DNA of 34,825 nucleotides from Muribaculaceae bacterium (GTDB taxonomy: Bacteria; Bacteroidota; Bacteroidia; Bacteroidales; Muribaculaceae): assembly GCA_009775125.1 (NCBI GenBank), contig VSPD01000029.1:1-34825 (forward strand), in the 5' to 3' direction. This document shows positions 24,294-33,192 of this stretch, in pieces (position 1 is the stretch's first letter; the number at the start of each line of letters is the position of its first letter). The notes under the pieces were generated by a model. The model was given only the letters and a program-made list of their open reading frames with translations, was not told the origin of the DNA and did not search any database. The translations under genes and the position numbers were made by a program.

Positions 24294-25126
24294 ATCGTCG
24301 ATGGAGAGAGTGCGTAAACAAATTCTTTTATTTTCGCGGCGGTGGCGGCGGCTTGTCGTCCGGCGCCGAGAGAGGTGTAGGGTATGGGCTTGCCGATTGT
24401 TATGGTCAGGGTCTTGCCACGGCTTCTGAACACCTCGGCGGGCAGTCGCAGCATCTCGATGTTGAAGCCTATGCCAAGCCGCTTGCGCCACAGGGCCATG
24501 CGGTAGAATCCCCGGGAGTTCTCGCCAGAGATGTGCACCGGCACTATGTCGCGGCGGTGTTGCACGGCTTTGTTGACAAACATCTTGTGCCACGCCAGGT
24601 CGCGTATCTCGCCGCCTTTGCCGAGCCTCGACACCAGTCCGGCCGGGAACACGGCCACGGGCATGTCGGAGGCCATGGCGGCATCGAGCGCGCCGGCCGC
24701 CTCGCGGCACTGGGCGCCGTGCTTGTTTATTGGCAGGAACGTGTCGGAAAGCGGCTCTACGGCCATGAGCAGGTCGTTTACCACGAAGCGCATCGGCGAA
24801 CGGTAGCGGCCGGATATGGCCGCTATCAGGGCCATGCCGTCGAGTCCGCCGAGCGGATGGTTCGACGCGAAAATCACACGTCCCGATTCGGGGAAATTCT
24901 CCGCTCCGCGTATCTCGACCTTTACGTCGAGGTCGGCGAGCACGCCGCGGCAGAATTCGGCGTCGCGTCGCGGGAAATTGTCGCGCAGCAGCGCGTTCAG
25001 TTCTTCGCAGCGGATATAGCGGCTCAGTGCGCGCACAAGCGGGCGCGGCACCATGCGTGCCTTCTTGCCGAGTTTGTCGGCGATGACACGTTCGAGGTCG
25101 ATCTGTATCGGGCGATCTGCTTTCAT
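24290..25126 (-). CDS. glsA: GlsA/OlsA-like O-acyltransferase (PlsC family)
   Basis: 278 residues from the ATG at 25126. A PlsC-type acyltransferase that should add the second fatty acid to the hydroxyl of the lyso-aminolipid made by the partner gene. The catalytic region is VIFASNHPLGGLDGMAL; five residues separate His and Asp here instead of the usual four of HX4D, which I recall as usual in this subfamily. A second motif is AVFPAGLVSRLGKGGEI. The frame is open to 25198, but the extra N-terminus is weak and a promoter lies inside it. It overlaps the next gene by four bases. Confidence 0.83.
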   Translation of the reverse strand: MKADRPIQIDLERVIADKLGKKARMVPRPLVRALSRYIRCEELNALLRDNFPRRDAEFCRGVLADLDVKVEIRGAENFPESGRVIFASNHPLGGLDGMALIAAISGRYRSPMRFVVNDLLMAVEPLSDTFLPINKHGAQCREAAGALDAAMASDMPVAVFPAGLVSRLGKGGEIRDLAWHKMFVNKAVQHRRDIVPVHISGENSRGFYRMALWRKRLGIGFNIEMLRLPAEVFRSRGKTLTITIGKPIPYTSLGAGRQAAATAAKIKEFVYALSPSTI

Positions 25127-25135
25127 AACATTTTG

Positions 25136-25165
25136 CAAAGTTACAAACAATTTACAAAACGCAAA
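25136..25165 (-). promoter_or_regulatory. Bacteroidetes-type promoter for the acyltransferase pair
   Basis: Minus-strand TTTG (25165-25162), 18 nt, then TAACTTTG (25143-25136). Transcription would start only a few bases before the ATG at 25126, so the message is nearly leaderless. This promoter also argues against the longer start at 25198. Confidence 0.65.
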
Positions 25166-25226
25166 ACAACCAAAGTGCAAATTCCTCAAAACGTGCAATA
25201 AAAGACAATAGAGCGGAAGATATTAG

Positions 25227-25287
25227 CGTTAATGCCCGTGAATTATACATTAATTTTTTGATTAATGAGAATTTACGGGCATTAACG
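25227..25287. repeat. 61-bp near-palindrome
   Basis: CGTTAATGCCCGT (25227-25239) pairs exactly with ACGGGCATTAACG (25275-25287), and an inner CATTAAT/ATTAATG stem (25249-25267) continues the fold. It lies between recO and the acyltransferase pair and could end the recO transcript. Confidence 0.75.
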
Positions 25288-25289
25288 TA

Positions 25290-25359
25290 AAATTTGTGAA
25301 ATTTGCGGTTCAAAGACAGGAGAACAGTAGGGAAGATAAATTTGTGAAATTCGCGGTTC
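25290..25359 (+). repeat. 22-bp direct repeat
   Basis: AAATTTGTGAAATT-[TC]-GCGGTTC occurs at 25290-25311 and 25338-25359, differing at one base, with starts 48 bp apart. The role is unknown. Confidence 0.8.
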
Positions 25360-25362
25360 GGT

Positions 25363-25404
25363 CACAAGCCGGAGGCTTGTGTTCCTGCGGAGGTTTGTGT
25401 TCCT
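25363..25404 (+). repeat. Palindromic element, full copy plus half copy
   Basis: The full copy (25363-25386) has arms CACAAGCC/GGCTTGTG around GGA, then TTCCT. A half copy GGAGGTTTGTG-TTCCT follows (25389-25404). The recO stop codon TAG is formed at the edge of the half copy. Confidence 0.8.
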
Positions 25405-26125
25405 ATGTGAAGATTTCGCGGACGACGGGGAGGGAGGCCAGCGAGGAGAGCGAGGCGTGGTGCAGGGCGTAATAGTCGAGGATGGAGTCGAGCAGGGTGT
25501 TGCGGTCGGCGCGCGACAGGCGCACACGGGAGAGGTTGCGGCGGTTGAGGCGCGACAGGAGCACTACGCCGCGGGCGCGGTCGGGGTCGAGGCATTGGCG
25601 GTGGAGCGGCGGGGCGGCGGTGAACCGGGCCTCGCTCATGTCGAACCATCGGCCCGGGGCATAACTCGACAAATCCGGCTCGATGCCGAGGAAATGGCCC
25701 ATGCGGTAGATAATCATAAGGTGGAAATTGGCGAGAGCCGTCTCTGAAAGCGAGCCCATTGAGGCTATCTCGGAAAAGAGGAAGTCGCTGAGCAACGGGT
25801 CGGCAGGGCAGTCGCGAAGCACCGTGGCGAGGAAGTCGGCCAGAAAGAGAGCCACTACCGCCCCCATCGCGCTCGGCACGGGGGTTGCTCCGGGCGTGAG
25901 CCTTACGTCGGACATGCGGCATATGTCTTCGCCGGGTTTGAAATGGCCGATGCCCTCAAACATGCCCAGAGGCATCATCAAGGCCCTGCGGCGTCGGGCC
26001 TCGCGGCCTGCTCCGGCATTTACGGCCACGGCGATGCGTCCGCGCTCGCGGCTCCATGCCGTGACAATCGACGTGGAATCGGAGTGGCGCACCGTGCGCA
26101 ACGCTATGCAGTGAATATTTTCCAA
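25403..26125 (-). CDS. recO: DNA repair protein RecO
   Basis: 240 residues, the usual length. RecO anneals single strands and helps RecR load RecA at gaps. The N-terminal OB-fold start, HCIALRTVRHSDSTSIVTAWSRERGRIAVAVNAGAG, is typical, followed by the helical C-terminal domain. No zinc-binding cysteine cluster is visible. The start appears to be TTG at 26125, since the next in-frame start would cut the OB fold. A TAATTTTG stands on that codon and is therefore probably not its promoter. The stop TAG coincides with a TAGGAAC repeat edge. Confidence 0.9.
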   Translation of the reverse strand: MENIHCIALRTVRHSDSTSIVTAWSRERGRIAVAVNAGAGREARRRRALMMPLGMFEGIGHFKPGEDICRMSDVRLTPGATPVPSAMGAVVALFLADFLATVLRDCPADPLLSDFLFSEIASMGSLSETALANFHLMIIYRMGHFLGIEPDLSSYAPGRWFDMSEARFTAAPPLHRQCLDPDRARGVVLLSRLNRRNLSRVRLSRADRNTLLDSILDYYALHHASLSSLASLPVVREIFT

Positions 26126-26191
26126 AATTAACTTAAATTATCAGACAAATTACCGAAAAAAACTGAAAACCAAAAAGTTAAAAAATGTTAA

Positions 26192-26200
26192 GGGGGGGGG
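26192..26200 (+). repeat. G9 homopolymer upstream of the 1421-aa gene promoter
   Basis: Nine G in a row, ending 13 bp before the TTTG of the promoter. Such tracts are prone to length change during replication. Confidence 0.85.
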
Positions 26201-26213
26201 TAAAATTACTTTA

Positions 26214-26245
26214 TTTGCATATTTAAAATAATAATTTTACCTTTG
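26214..26245 (+). promoter_or_regulatory. Bacteroidetes-type promoter for the amber-split giant gene
   Basis: TTTG (26214-26217), 20 nt, TACCTTTG (26238-26245). The predicted leader of about 105 nt ends at the ATG at 26358, which supports that ATG and its signal peptide as the true gene start. Confidence 0.65.
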
Positions 26246-26357
26246 CAGTTGCATATTATACTCATGACCAAATAATCCTAAGGCCATTAGTTATTCCAAA
26301 AGCAATTTCTTCGATAAAATAAATAATTATTCTATACAATCAATCATCTCTCATTTT

Positions 26358-29300
26358 ATGGAAAAAGGAACTAAACTCCTTCTGTTCCTGGCTTTATTTA
26401 TCGGTATCTGTGCAAAAGGCTACAATCTGCCCGAGTTCAATGTTGACGCTCGCGAGTAGGCCACCGTTGTGACGGTCGACGGCACGGAATACACCATCTG
26501 GGCCTCGGCCTATATGGAAGTCAGGGGCAAAAACGATGGCAACACCGGTTGCTGGTATCCCAACTACAATCTTCGTTTTTCACCGGCTATTGCTTCCGGT
26601 CTTATAGAAAAGGTTTCTTTCGACGGCAACCTCTATCAGCATGGCTCAATCGAATCTGTTCACAACAAGCGACAGGATTGGCCTAATCCGTCGGGAAACA
26701 ATTTGCATACATGGAGCGAATTCAACAATCTGAATATTTCGGGGGCTCTCGACTATGTGGGTGAATACAAGATTAAATTCAACGGGATTGACGAAGAAGT
26801 GACTGTGAGCTATTCGACAGTCGGCCAATCTGATGAATTCCGTATGAAGCATCTTACAAAGTCGTTGTTTTCCGTCGAGGCCTCGGCCCGTACTGTAAGC
26901 AATTCGGAAGCCGCCATCGATTATGAGGTTTCGGCCATTCTGCCCGACGCCCATACTTTCACAAATGTGAAAATATACGAAGGGTATGACGTGGCCGGCG
27001 AGCCGGTGTATTCCTCATCGGAAGCAAAAGGTACTTGCACCTTGAAAAACTTGGAGCACGGCAGCAATCTGACCTACACCGTGGTAGCCACCGGCGTATC
27101 TGCCGACGGCACGGAAGTAAACGGCTATGCCACAGTGCAATGGTTGCAGACCGATATTCGCAATCAGATTTCATTCGGCCTGAAAGTATGGCACTCCGAC
27201 GTGTTCAAAAAACTCGGCTGGGCTGAAGCCGGCCACGACTTTAAGTTCGACCACAGCGATGCCGACGACTATGGCACGATGTACGATTACTATGTGCTTC
27301 GTGTAAATGACGACATGACCGATGTTGAGCCCGAGCCATTTGTGGTGCAGTGCGAATTGATAAACCGGACGCAGAAATATGCGTATTATCCCGGACAGGC
27401 CGAAATCGACAATGCTGTCTTCCAGAATAAGGTGGACGACAACAGCCTTATCCGTTTCTACTTCGACATGCGCAGCAACGACACCTGGACCAAAGTGCAG
27501 CGTTTCGACGAGCGCATCGGCAACTCCCGCGTAAAGTTCGGCGCAATGGCCAAGAATATCTGGCTGCGCGTCAACACCGACCCCAATGTGAATGTCTACG
27601 ACAAATTCCAGATAATGTATGACACAAGCGGCGACGCTATCGACAACCGACCCGTCGAGGCTCCCATCGACAACAGCCGTTACACCATGCTTGTGCCCAA
27701 AGGCTCGCCCCTCTACAACCTCATGCGCGGCACAATCCCCGCTTCCGAGGACAATCTGGTGCTCTACTTCAACAAGCACATCGCCTCCGATTACTGGTAT
27801 CAGATCAATCTTGGCCGAAACATCAAATTCACGGTCGAGCAGCCGTTCTCATTCCTTATCAACGGCGAGAACCAGAATGTGCAGTTCACTGTCGACGGAT
27901 ATGAAAACATAAAGGCCAACAGGGCCGTAAACTCCGTTATCCACAGTGGCCTGGAAGGCAACCGCCTCATGCTGCATGTGAAATACAATTACATAAGCAA
28001 CAAATACGAATACGAATTCCGCCTCCACAAGCTGGGCGATGCCTTCCCGTCGGACTGGGAACGCGCCTCCGACCCCGACGTGACGGTGAAACATTCGCAG
28101 CCTATTTTCAAGGCTTGGACCGGAAATGCCGAAAACAACGGTGAAGACTTTATCTACGGCATGAGCCGCATCGAGTCAATCCCGCACTATGTCGACGGCG
28201 CCGCCAACTACTTCACTTTCGCCTATGTCTACAAAGACAAGGGCGATGAAAAGGCTACATGGAGCTACACTCCCATCGAGGGACGTACAGCCCACCCCAA
28301 CGTGTTCTACATGGACCTGCGCGACGCCTCCGGCAACGGCATAAAGGTAAATGCCGATATGGCCGACAAACTCGCCTCCGGCGGATTCAATTTCGGCTAC
28401 GACGAAAATGCCGCCGGCATGGACCATCTCGCCTTCTTCAACATCATGGACGAGGACGGCTATGATGTGGCCAATCCCGGCCAAGGCGGCCAGTGGTTCT
28501 TCGGCAACACATGGTGGTGTGCCAACCGCTATATCGTGCCTGAGAAAGATATCCACGGCAATCAGCTCGATCCCAATTCGTCGCAACACTGGATTCCCGA
28601 CGTGCGCCCCAAGACCGGCACGCGCGGCGACCTTGTCTACGCCGACCACGGCGAAAACGCCACTATCTACGGCATCACAATCTTCCGTATCGCCGGTACG
28701 AAATACGACATGTACCGCCCTGCCGGAGCAAAGATGGTGGAAGGCAACTACTATTACCTCTACTTCAACACTAACCCCGACAAGCAAGGCCCGGAGCTGA
28801 CGATGCCTATCTCGATAAACGTTAACGGCAGTTATCCCGAAGGCGAGGTGCCCGACATCCCCGTGCTCCACACCGACCAATACGAATTCTACCATCCGTC
28901 GGAAAACCCCTATCCCGTGCGCGGCCGAGTTACCCTTGTCGACGGCAAATATGTGTCTGACTTCGGCGGCGAACTTGGAGAGGAGAAACTTTACAACCGT
29001 CCTGAATTTGCCGGTAACATCCCCTCGGAAGCCGTGCCGACCATCAAGAACGGATGGCCCGCGCTCGTGGTGCTCGACCATGTCGACCGCAACGGCGACG
29101 CCATCTACCGTCTCGACCTCGACGCCTACCAGCCCAAAGTCGACGAACCCTTCACCGTGGCTGCCGTGACGCGCTCGATCGCATGGGCCGGCGACAGGGT
29201 GAACGACAAGCTCCGCGTGTCGAAATGGAGCCGCTACATGACAGCCCAGGGCAAGCAGCCCACCGAATATCGCGCGTCGGTGATCAACAACACCAAGGTG

Positions 29301-30734
29301 ACATATTCGCAGCTGCTCATCGGCACCAACGCCGACCAGCTCCGCGTGCAGTTGAAATCGACCGTTCCCAACCTCAGCGCCTCGGTCATTTCCGACTTCT
29401 GCGCCGACGAGACACAATGGGCGCACCAGCCGCTTGTATATCCCGAATTCAACGCCGAGGTGTCGTGGGTAATCGACAGCGAAAACGGCTTCTACCAGGG
29501 CGTGAGCGAGCAGCAGCCTCTCTATATCCGCCTTTTCGTAAAAGAATTTGAGAAAGACGAGAACGGCGATTTTGTAACCGGAGCCAACGACGAATACATC
29601 CGCGCCAAAGTCGACGGTCCCAAGACATATGTCCCCGGCACCGAAGGATACTACGCTCCCGACCCCGCCAACAAGGACGACGAGAACGAACCCGACTCCG
29701 AGGCTTTCGGCCGATACAAGATTACCAAACTCGATGTCGACCAAGAAAAGATGCAGGTGACCATGATTGTCGACGGCAACGAAATCACCCTTCCCATCTA
29801 CGACGAGAACAACCTCGAAGATGTGTTCCTCAACGAGGGTGAATACCTTGTGTCGCTCCCCGTATCGTTCCTCATGGACGCCTCCAAGGTTAACGAGGTG
29901 TATGCCACCCTGTCGTGGTCGAACCAAAACTCGATTCCCCGCAAGTCGAACGTGGTGTCGGAACTCAACTACGTCTACCTCACTCCTCACGTGTCTTACA
30001 ACGACGACGCCGAGGCTATCGGAGTAGGCACGCGTAAAGCCGACAACACTTCTTACGGCGCAAACCTCGTGCCCTACTGGAGCGCAAATGAAGACGTGGC
30101 CGTGCTGCCTTACCGCAAACGCCCGGAATATTTTTACAGCGCATCGTCCAACGAATGGCTTAGTCGATTCGATATTAAAGACGACGCATCCCGTCCTGAG
30201 ATAGGCGATGCTATCCTCAACTACGAGATTACCCCCGAGAATTTCGACCAAGAGGTGGCCGACCATGCCGAGAAATTCAGCGAATATGTCTACAAAGACG
30301 GTCTCGCATGGGCGCACAATGCAGTGTCGTTCGGCGACTCGCGTCTCACCGACATGACCGACCCCAACTCGCCGAAATTTGAGACACACATCGGATTCCT
30401 CACCATGATTGAGCGCAGCTACTGCTGGCCCGACGTGCCCGTGATTCGCCGCGGAGAGCTCGCAGGCTATTCCGATTCGCAGATTCTCCAATGGGCCGGC
30501 GAGGAAGGCCGTTCACGCGCCGCAGCCGATGCCCGCATCCACACATTCGGCACAGTGGCCCACAAGGTGATTCCGTTTGTCGAGCTCAACATCTCGGGTA
30601 TCGAGGATGTAGCCGGCGAAGCCGACGCCCCCGTTGAATACTACAACCTCCAGGGCGTGCGTCTTGCCAACCCCACGCCCGGCACAATCGTTATCCGCCG
30701 CCAAGGCTCGAAAGCCACCAAAATCCGTTATTAA
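26358..30734 (+). CDS. Giant secreted surface protein, interrupted by an in-frame amber codon
   Basis: An intended protein of about 1458 residues. The ATG at 26358 opens a signal peptide (MEKGTKLLLFLALFIGICA) in the same frame as the long ORF, but codon 34 (26457-26459) is TAG. The body, open from a GTG at 26469, runs 1421 codons without another lesion. It is rich in beta-type segments; residues about 110-200 look like an Fn3-type domain (TFTNVKIYEGYDVAGEPV...LTYTVVATGVSADG). No enzyme motif was recognised. It ends in PVEYYNLQGVRLANP...IVIRRQGSK, the tail shared with two other proteins here. Codons favour C-ended forms. The likely ancestral codon is CAG (Gln). Without readthrough the body cannot be exported. 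Confidence 0.8.
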
Positions 30735-30736
30735 TT

Positions 30737-30806
30737 CACAATTCACAATGCACGATGCACAATCGGGTTTCCATACCTGATTGTGCATTGTGCATCGTGA
30801 ATTGTG
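30737..30806. terminator. Long inverted repeat between convergent genes
   Basis: Arms of 28 bp (30737-30764 and 30779-30806), made of CACAATTCAC, ATGCAC and ATGCACAATC words, pair with only two mismatches across a 14-nt loop. It lies 3-5 nt from the stop codons of both convergent genes and probably terminates both. Confidence 0.7.
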
Positions 30807-30808
30807 CA

Positions 30809-32122
30809 TTACAATAGTCCTAATTTTTTTCCGTAGACGCTGCCGATAAGGGCGCCGAGGAGCATTACGGCAATCGACACGCCCAGAACGAGGGTCATGC
30901 CGCCGGCTTCGAGCAGGATGGGCATGAGTATCACCCCGGCCACAGCTCCGGCCTTGCCGAGCATGGCGGCGATGCCGGTGCCGGCTCCACGGTCGTCGAC
31001 AGGATAGATGGCCGACGGGATTATGAAGGTGATGAGGTGAGGACCGGCGTTGAGCGATACTTCAAAAATAACAAATCCGGCAATCATGACCCATGCCGGC
31101 CATTTCAGAAGAAAAGCCGCCAAAAGCAATGCCAGGCCGGCTCCTGCCAACACAAACCCGCGCGTGAGCATTTTCACATGGTTGCAGCGGTTCATAATCA
31201 AAAGGCCGAGCACAAATCCGGGCAGGATGAAGAAGTTGACCACAGCCGTAACGGCCACGGAGTCGATTACTTTCGGCATGCCCGTCACTGTCGACGACTC
31301 GATGCCGAGTGCCATGACAAGCACCGGGAGGAACACGCCGAAACCGTACACGCCCAGTCCCTCGCAGGCCCAGGGAATACCGCTGAATATCACGCGCGTG
31401 AGATTCTCTCCGTGGAACATCGCGCCCCAAGACGTAGCCTTGCCCTGCGCCTTTGCCGCCGGCGCCGGTGGAAGCGTGGCTCCGGGCCCGAAAAATTTGC
31501 GCGCGGCTGCGAGTGCCTCGCCGCTCCGGCCGTGGTCCATGAGCCAGCCGGGCGATTCGGCCCAGCGGATACGCATGAGCAGGGTGAGCGCGGCGGCCGC
31601 GCCGATTATCAGGATAAGATAGTTCCAGATATGCGGGTCGGGGTCGGATTTGAGCCAGAAATAGCATATCACGGCTGTGACGATGAAGCCAATCGAAGAC
31701 GTGGCCTTGGCCACTCCCACCATTACTCCGCGCCACCGCGCCGGCATCAGCTCGGAGATATACGCCGAGTCGAGGCTGTAACCGCCGCCCACGCCGATGC
31801 CGGCCAGAAACAGGCCGCATATCAGCCATGCCGTATGAGGCAGAAGCAGGCATATGGCGGCTCCGGCCATGATTATCACTGGGCATAGGCGAAACCATAG
31901 GAGGTAGCCGTGACGGTCGCTCAACTTGCCTATCACTGCCGAGCCCACGCCAATGCCGATGAGGCCCGTGGCGCCGATGAGGCCTTGAAGCAGCGACGGA
32001 AGCCCGGGGTGCAAGATAAGCTGCATCATCGGCAGCATGATGCCTACCACGGTGCTGAGCCCGGCGCCGATGATCTGTTCCATGGAACTGACCAATGCTA
32101 TCCAATAGTCTTTGCGGTTCAT
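30809..32122 (-). CDS. MFS transporter, substrate unknown
   Basis: 437 residues with about 12 membrane segments. The MFS motif A-like loop is IGKLSDRHGYLLWFR, and the cytoplasmic segment SELMPARWRGVMVGVAKATSSIGF resembles the PESPRW/ERG region of the sugar porter and metabolite:proton symporter groups. It is the last gene of the run ureG-ureD-urea transporter-MFS, 57 nt after the urea transporter, and may be cotranscribed. Whether it takes part in urea or ammonia use, or simply follows it, cannot be decided from sequence. Confidence 0.85.
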   Translation of the reverse strand: MNRKDYWIALVSSMEQIIGAGLSTVVGIMLPMMQLILHPGLPSLLQGLIGATGLIGIGVGSAVIGKLSDRHGYLLWFRLCPVIIMAGAAICLLLPHTAWLICGLFLAGIGVGGGYSLDSAYISELMPARWRGVMVGVAKATSSIGFIVTAVICYFWLKSDPDPHIWNYLILIIGAAAALTLLMRIRWAESPGWLMDHGRSGEALAAARKFFGPGATLPPAPAAKAQGKATSWGAMFHGENLTRVIFSGIPWACEGLGVYGFGVFLPVLVMALGIESSTVTGMPKVIDSVAVTAVVNFFILPGFVLGLLIMNRCNHVKMLTRGFVLAGAGLALLLAAFLLKWPAWVMIAGFVIFEVSLNAGPHLITFIIPSAIYPVDDRGAGTGIAAMLGKAGAVAGVILMPILLEAGGMTLVLGVSIAVMLLGALIGSVYGKKLGLL

Positions 32123-32143
32123 AAATAATTGTCGATTATGTTG

Positions 32144-32184
32144 TTAAGGTCTTTAAGGTCCTTAAAGTCTTTAAGGTCTTTAAG
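32144..32184. repeat. 9-bp tandem repeat TTAAGGTCT
   Basis: About 4.5 copies of TTAAGGTCT with single-base variants. It fills the spacer between the urea transporter and the MFS gene and overlaps the TAA stop of the former. In another frame the minus strand reads as Leu-Lys-Asp repeats. Confidence 0.85.
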
Positions 32185-33139
32185 AATCCTTTGATTTCCA
32201 GTTGGAATGGTCGGGATGCGGGTCGGTGAAGCGGAAAAGGGGCAGGAGGAAGAGCCATGTGGCCACGCAGAAGGGAGCCGTGAGCGTGGGTATGCCCCAC
32301 GGAGCCATGAGCACGTCCATACCGGCCTGGATGAAGAAGGTGGCTGCAATGCCGGCGAGAGCCCAGAGAGCCGAACGCCAGTTCACCTTATAGAAGGTCA
32401 TGCCCAGGGCGATGCCCGTAAGCACGGGGCTGAATCCGAAGAGGCCGTTGGCAATATCGTGGGGGTTGGTCTGGAAAAGTATGGCCAGGCCCAGAGCCAC
32501 GGCCGATGCGATGCCGGCCCAGATCGCGGCCCACTTGTTGCACAGCGCAAGACCCACGAGGAACCATACGCCTGTGATCCAGGAGTCGACGAGGAATACC
32601 TGCGCCACGCCTTTGAGCCAATAAATCACAAGGGATACAAACGAGCAGTCGAGCGAGTAGTCGAACGACGATTCAAGCGCGGGGGTTGAGAGCCCTGCGG
32701 GATGCAGGCTGTCGAACATGCGCGCGGCAAGGAGAAATATCCATGTGAGGAACACAAACGGGAAGGTAAATGAATTCACCTTCCACGGAGCCATCACATT
32801 GTTGAAGCCGCGGCGAACCCATGTCGACAGCATGGCGAAAAACACTATCGACACCCACATCAGCCACGAATCGGGCGAGATGAAGGTGGGGAAGGCGCAG
32901 CCCACGAGGATGCCGTTGAAGCCCCACAGGCCCTGCTCGCCGTCGGAAGGATTTTCATTCAGAAGCCACCCGGCGGCGGTGGATGCCACCAGGCCAAGTA
33001 GCGCGCCCCAGCCCACGGCCGGGTTGCCGGTGGCATACGAGCCCCAGAAAATACCGATTAAAAACATAAGGCCTGTCCACCATGAGCCTTGGAACATCAC
33101 CTGTCCGGCTCCTCTTAATAGCGTGCGCAAAATTTTCAT
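32180..33139 (-). CDS. Urea transporter (UT family)
   Basis: 319 residues of the UT/Yut channel family, which passes urea down its gradient through the inner membrane. The family's internal duplication is visible: EQGLWGFNGILVGCAFPTF in the first half and ANGLFGFSPVLTGIALGMTF in the second, each followed by an AP[WF]-G/K-x-x-[ST]-[LF]-T-[AF]-PF segment (APWKVNSFTFPFVF and APWGIPTLTAPFCV). About ten hydrophobic segments are present. It lies 51 nt after ureD in the same direction, so it supplies substrate to the urease encoded in this operon. Confidence 0.93.
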   Translation of the reverse strand: MKILRTLLRGAGQVMFQGSWWTGLMFLIGIFWGSYATGNPAVGWGALLGLVASTAAGWLLNENPSDGEQGLWGFNGILVGCAFPTFISPDSWLMWVSIVFFAMLSTWVRRGFNNVMAPWKVNSFTFPFVFLTWIFLLAARMFDSLHPAGLSTPALESSFDYSLDCSFVSLVIYWLKGVAQVFLVDSWITGVWFLVGLALCNKWAAIWAGIASAVALGLAILFQTNPHDIANGLFGFSPVLTGIALGMTFYKVNWRSALWALAGIAATFFIQAGMDVLMAPWGIPTLTAPFCVATWLFLLPLFRFTDPHPDHSNWKSKDS

Positions 33140-33153
33140 CTTGTTATAGTTTT

Positions 33154-33192
33154 AATTGTGAATTGTGCATTGTGAATTGTGCATCGTGCATT
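33154..33192 (-). repeat. AATTGTG/CATTGTG repeat at the end of ureD
   Basis: A run of AATTGTG, CATTGTG and CATCGTG words, the same vocabulary as the inverted repeat at 30737-30806 but with no second arm. It begins at the ureD stop codon and ends before the urea transporter start. Confidence 0.7.

Noticed and set aside
24294..24710. N-terminal extension of the GlsB-like ORF
   Set aside because: The extra residues are an out-of-frame reading of the upstream acyltransferase; the ATG at 24293 overlaps that gene's stop as ATGA.
26457..26459. Genome-wide TAG recoding
   Set aside because: At least six other genes in the window end naturally at TAG, with family-typical C-termini.
28176..30491. 771-codon minus-strand ORF opposite the giant surface gene
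   Set aside because: It is a Val/His/Gly-rich antisense shadow without a promoter, signal peptide or known domain; the plus strand has promoter, signal peptide and tail.
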